Assembly: GCA_001766825.1 (NCBI GenBank)
Contig: LYOR01000002.1
Span: 1 to 60,260 of the forward strand
Direction of reading: 5' to 3'
Source: Candidatus Syntropharchaeum butanivorans
GTDB taxonomy: Archaea; Halobacteriota; Syntropharchaeia; Syntropharchaeales; Syntropharchaeaceae
Length of the DNA stretch: 60,260 nt
Shown: piece by piece, positions 59,548 to 60,260 of the stretch
Numbering within the stretch: position 1 is the first letter of the stretch
How the letters are laid out: each line of letters opens with the position of its first letter
Made by a program: the position numbers and the translations under genes
Notes under the pieces: model-generated
Told to the model about the DNA's origin: nothing
Database searches by the model: none
Seen by the model: only the letters and a program-made list of their open reading frames with translations

Positions 59548-60260
59548 TTAAGTGCATAACATCATAAACTTATCACCCAGGAACTTCTCAATCCAGCTTT
59601 TTGCAAAAGATATTGATTCTGTAAGTTTTTTGAAAGCTTCAGCAATCGCTTCCTTCAGCTCTTTCACATTCAGTGGAGATCTCTCTGAAACTGCTCTTTT
59701 AACACTCTTCCAGACGTTCTCAATCGGATTCAGATCAGGAGAGTAAGGAGGTAGATAAACCAGCGAAATGTTCAGCTTCTCAGCCTCTTTCTTCACCTTC
59801 TTGGCATGATGTGTTCTGAAATTATCCAGAACGACTACAATTCTTTTCTCAGGATTTGCCTCCCTTATCCTTCTTAGAAACGCTGTAAAGTCTTCGGCTT
59901 TATTTTTCTCAGGAAATTCTATTAAGCTATCCCCATTTATACAATAGAACCCTGTGGCTTTGGCTTTAACGTAGGTGGCAACCCTCTTGAGAGGCTTATC
60001 GAAGCTCCATAATCTTGCTGTGTTTGCATTCGCTTCGACTGCCATCTCATCGACGAATCCTATTACATCATCGCTAATTCCAGCCTCATCTAAGTTTTTT
60101 TAAAGTGTCTTCTGCATTATCCGGCTTCCTGTAATCCTTCTGACAGGGCGTACCTCATTCCAAACGATTTCAGGATTCTTTTGACCTGCCACGAAGAATA
60201 ACTAACTCCAAATTCTGCTTCAATGAGTTCCTGAACTTCCTTCGTCGTCCAGGAATCCTT
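59541..60260 (-). mobile_element. IS630-type insertion element (partial, runs off the window)
   Basis: The element end TATAGTTAAGTGCATAAC lies at about 59544-59561, matching the scar at 37458-37484. The transposase is described separately. The other end lies beyond the window. A TA-flanked insertion, as usual for IS630/Tc1 elements, is consistent with the TATTATAG context. Confidence 0.65.
59548..60260 (-). pseudogene. IS630-family transposase, frameshifted
   Basis: The C-terminal 165 codons (59548-60045) encode the DDE part: FVDEMAVEANAN upstream, VVVLDNFRTHHAKKVKKEAE (second Asp) and LVYLPPYSPDLNPIENVWKS (Glu). Upstream the frame changes twice. At about 60098-60105 a run of seven or eight A residues (minus strand) leads LKK out of frame with LDEAGISDD. 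At about 60150 MRYA and QKDYRKPDNAED are in different frames. The N-terminal winged-helix part (KEVQELIEAEFGVSYSSWQV) continues to the window edge. Two shifts make it probably inactive, although the A-run could be a programmed slip site. Confidence 0.75.

Overview
The window is archaeal. It carries an rps13-rps4-rps11-rpo3 operon (rpo3 is the archaeal RNA polymerase subunit D), an archaeal SMC, the archaeal-type early shikimate enzymes (ADH synthase and 3-dehydroquinate synthase II), a PGF-CTERM surface protein, an arvABC-like GTPase cluster and TATA-box promoters. Methanogenesis marker protein 3 points to an organism with methyl-coenzyme M reductase. Expanded HdrA/MvhD genes, a MetF/MetV pair, corrinoid methyl-transfer genes, a soluble MtrA-like protein and a beta-oxidation operon together suggest an alkane- or fatty-acid-oxidising relative of the methanogens (Syntrophoarchaeum/ANME-like euryarchaea). 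This placement is inferred from gene content; no marker phylogeny was run.

Layout. 1-352: mosaic hairpin repeat, left copy, cutting off a secreted-protein gene. 667-3560: chelatase-like AAA/VWA protein and a gate-domain membrane protein. 3592-7469 (minus): corrinoid activase, corrinoid protein and MtaA-like methyltransferase. 7567-11076: smc, convergent with and overlapping the rpo3/ribosomal operon (11039-13265). 13306-16918 (minus): degenerate P-loop ATPase, rhomboid protease, APS-kinase-like protein, class III CoA-transferase. 17061-20239: membrane protein and three CBS-domain genes. 20399-25158: ADH synthase, PGF-CTERM protein, small membrane protein, DHQ synthase II, DUF89 protein, PHP protein. 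25228-31875 (minus): nitroreductase, acyl-CoA dehydrogenase, enoyl-CoA hydratase and two thiolase/DUF35 pairs. 32005-34910 (minus): DUF2124, ClC channel, DGC-domain protein. 35214-36548: frameshifted ferredoxin, decayed mtrA-like copy, intact mtrA-like gene. 36630-37638: transposase fragments. 37708-41045: asd, Lrp-type regulator, aminotransferase, aroD. 41388-42548: small zinc-ribbon ORF, integrase scar and the inverted right copy of the hairpin repeat. 42700-46122 (minus): mmp3, moaC, arvC, arvB, arvA. 46837-48762 (minus): GvpD/KaiC-like ATPase with two related small proteins. 48974-59060: metV-metF-hdrA-hdrA-hdrA-mvhD-hdrA-mvhD. 59242-60260: remnants including an IS630-type transposase.

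How it fits together. MetF/MetV with four HdrA and two MvhD proteins, encoded as one tightly overlapping unit without HdrBC or hydrogenase genes, looks like an electron-bifurcating or -confurcating methylene-C1 reductase/dehydrogenase module. The beta-oxidation operon would supply acetyl-CoA and reducing equivalents. The corrinoid cluster and MtrA-like protein suggest side routes for methyl transfer. Asd makes aspartate semialdehyde, a substrate of ADH synthase, so the two biosynthetic blocks are metabolically linked.

The least explained structure is the pair of roughly 350-390 bp inverted elements at 1-352 and 42159-42548. They are built almost entirely from short perfect hairpins, many with a TTC/GAA loop.
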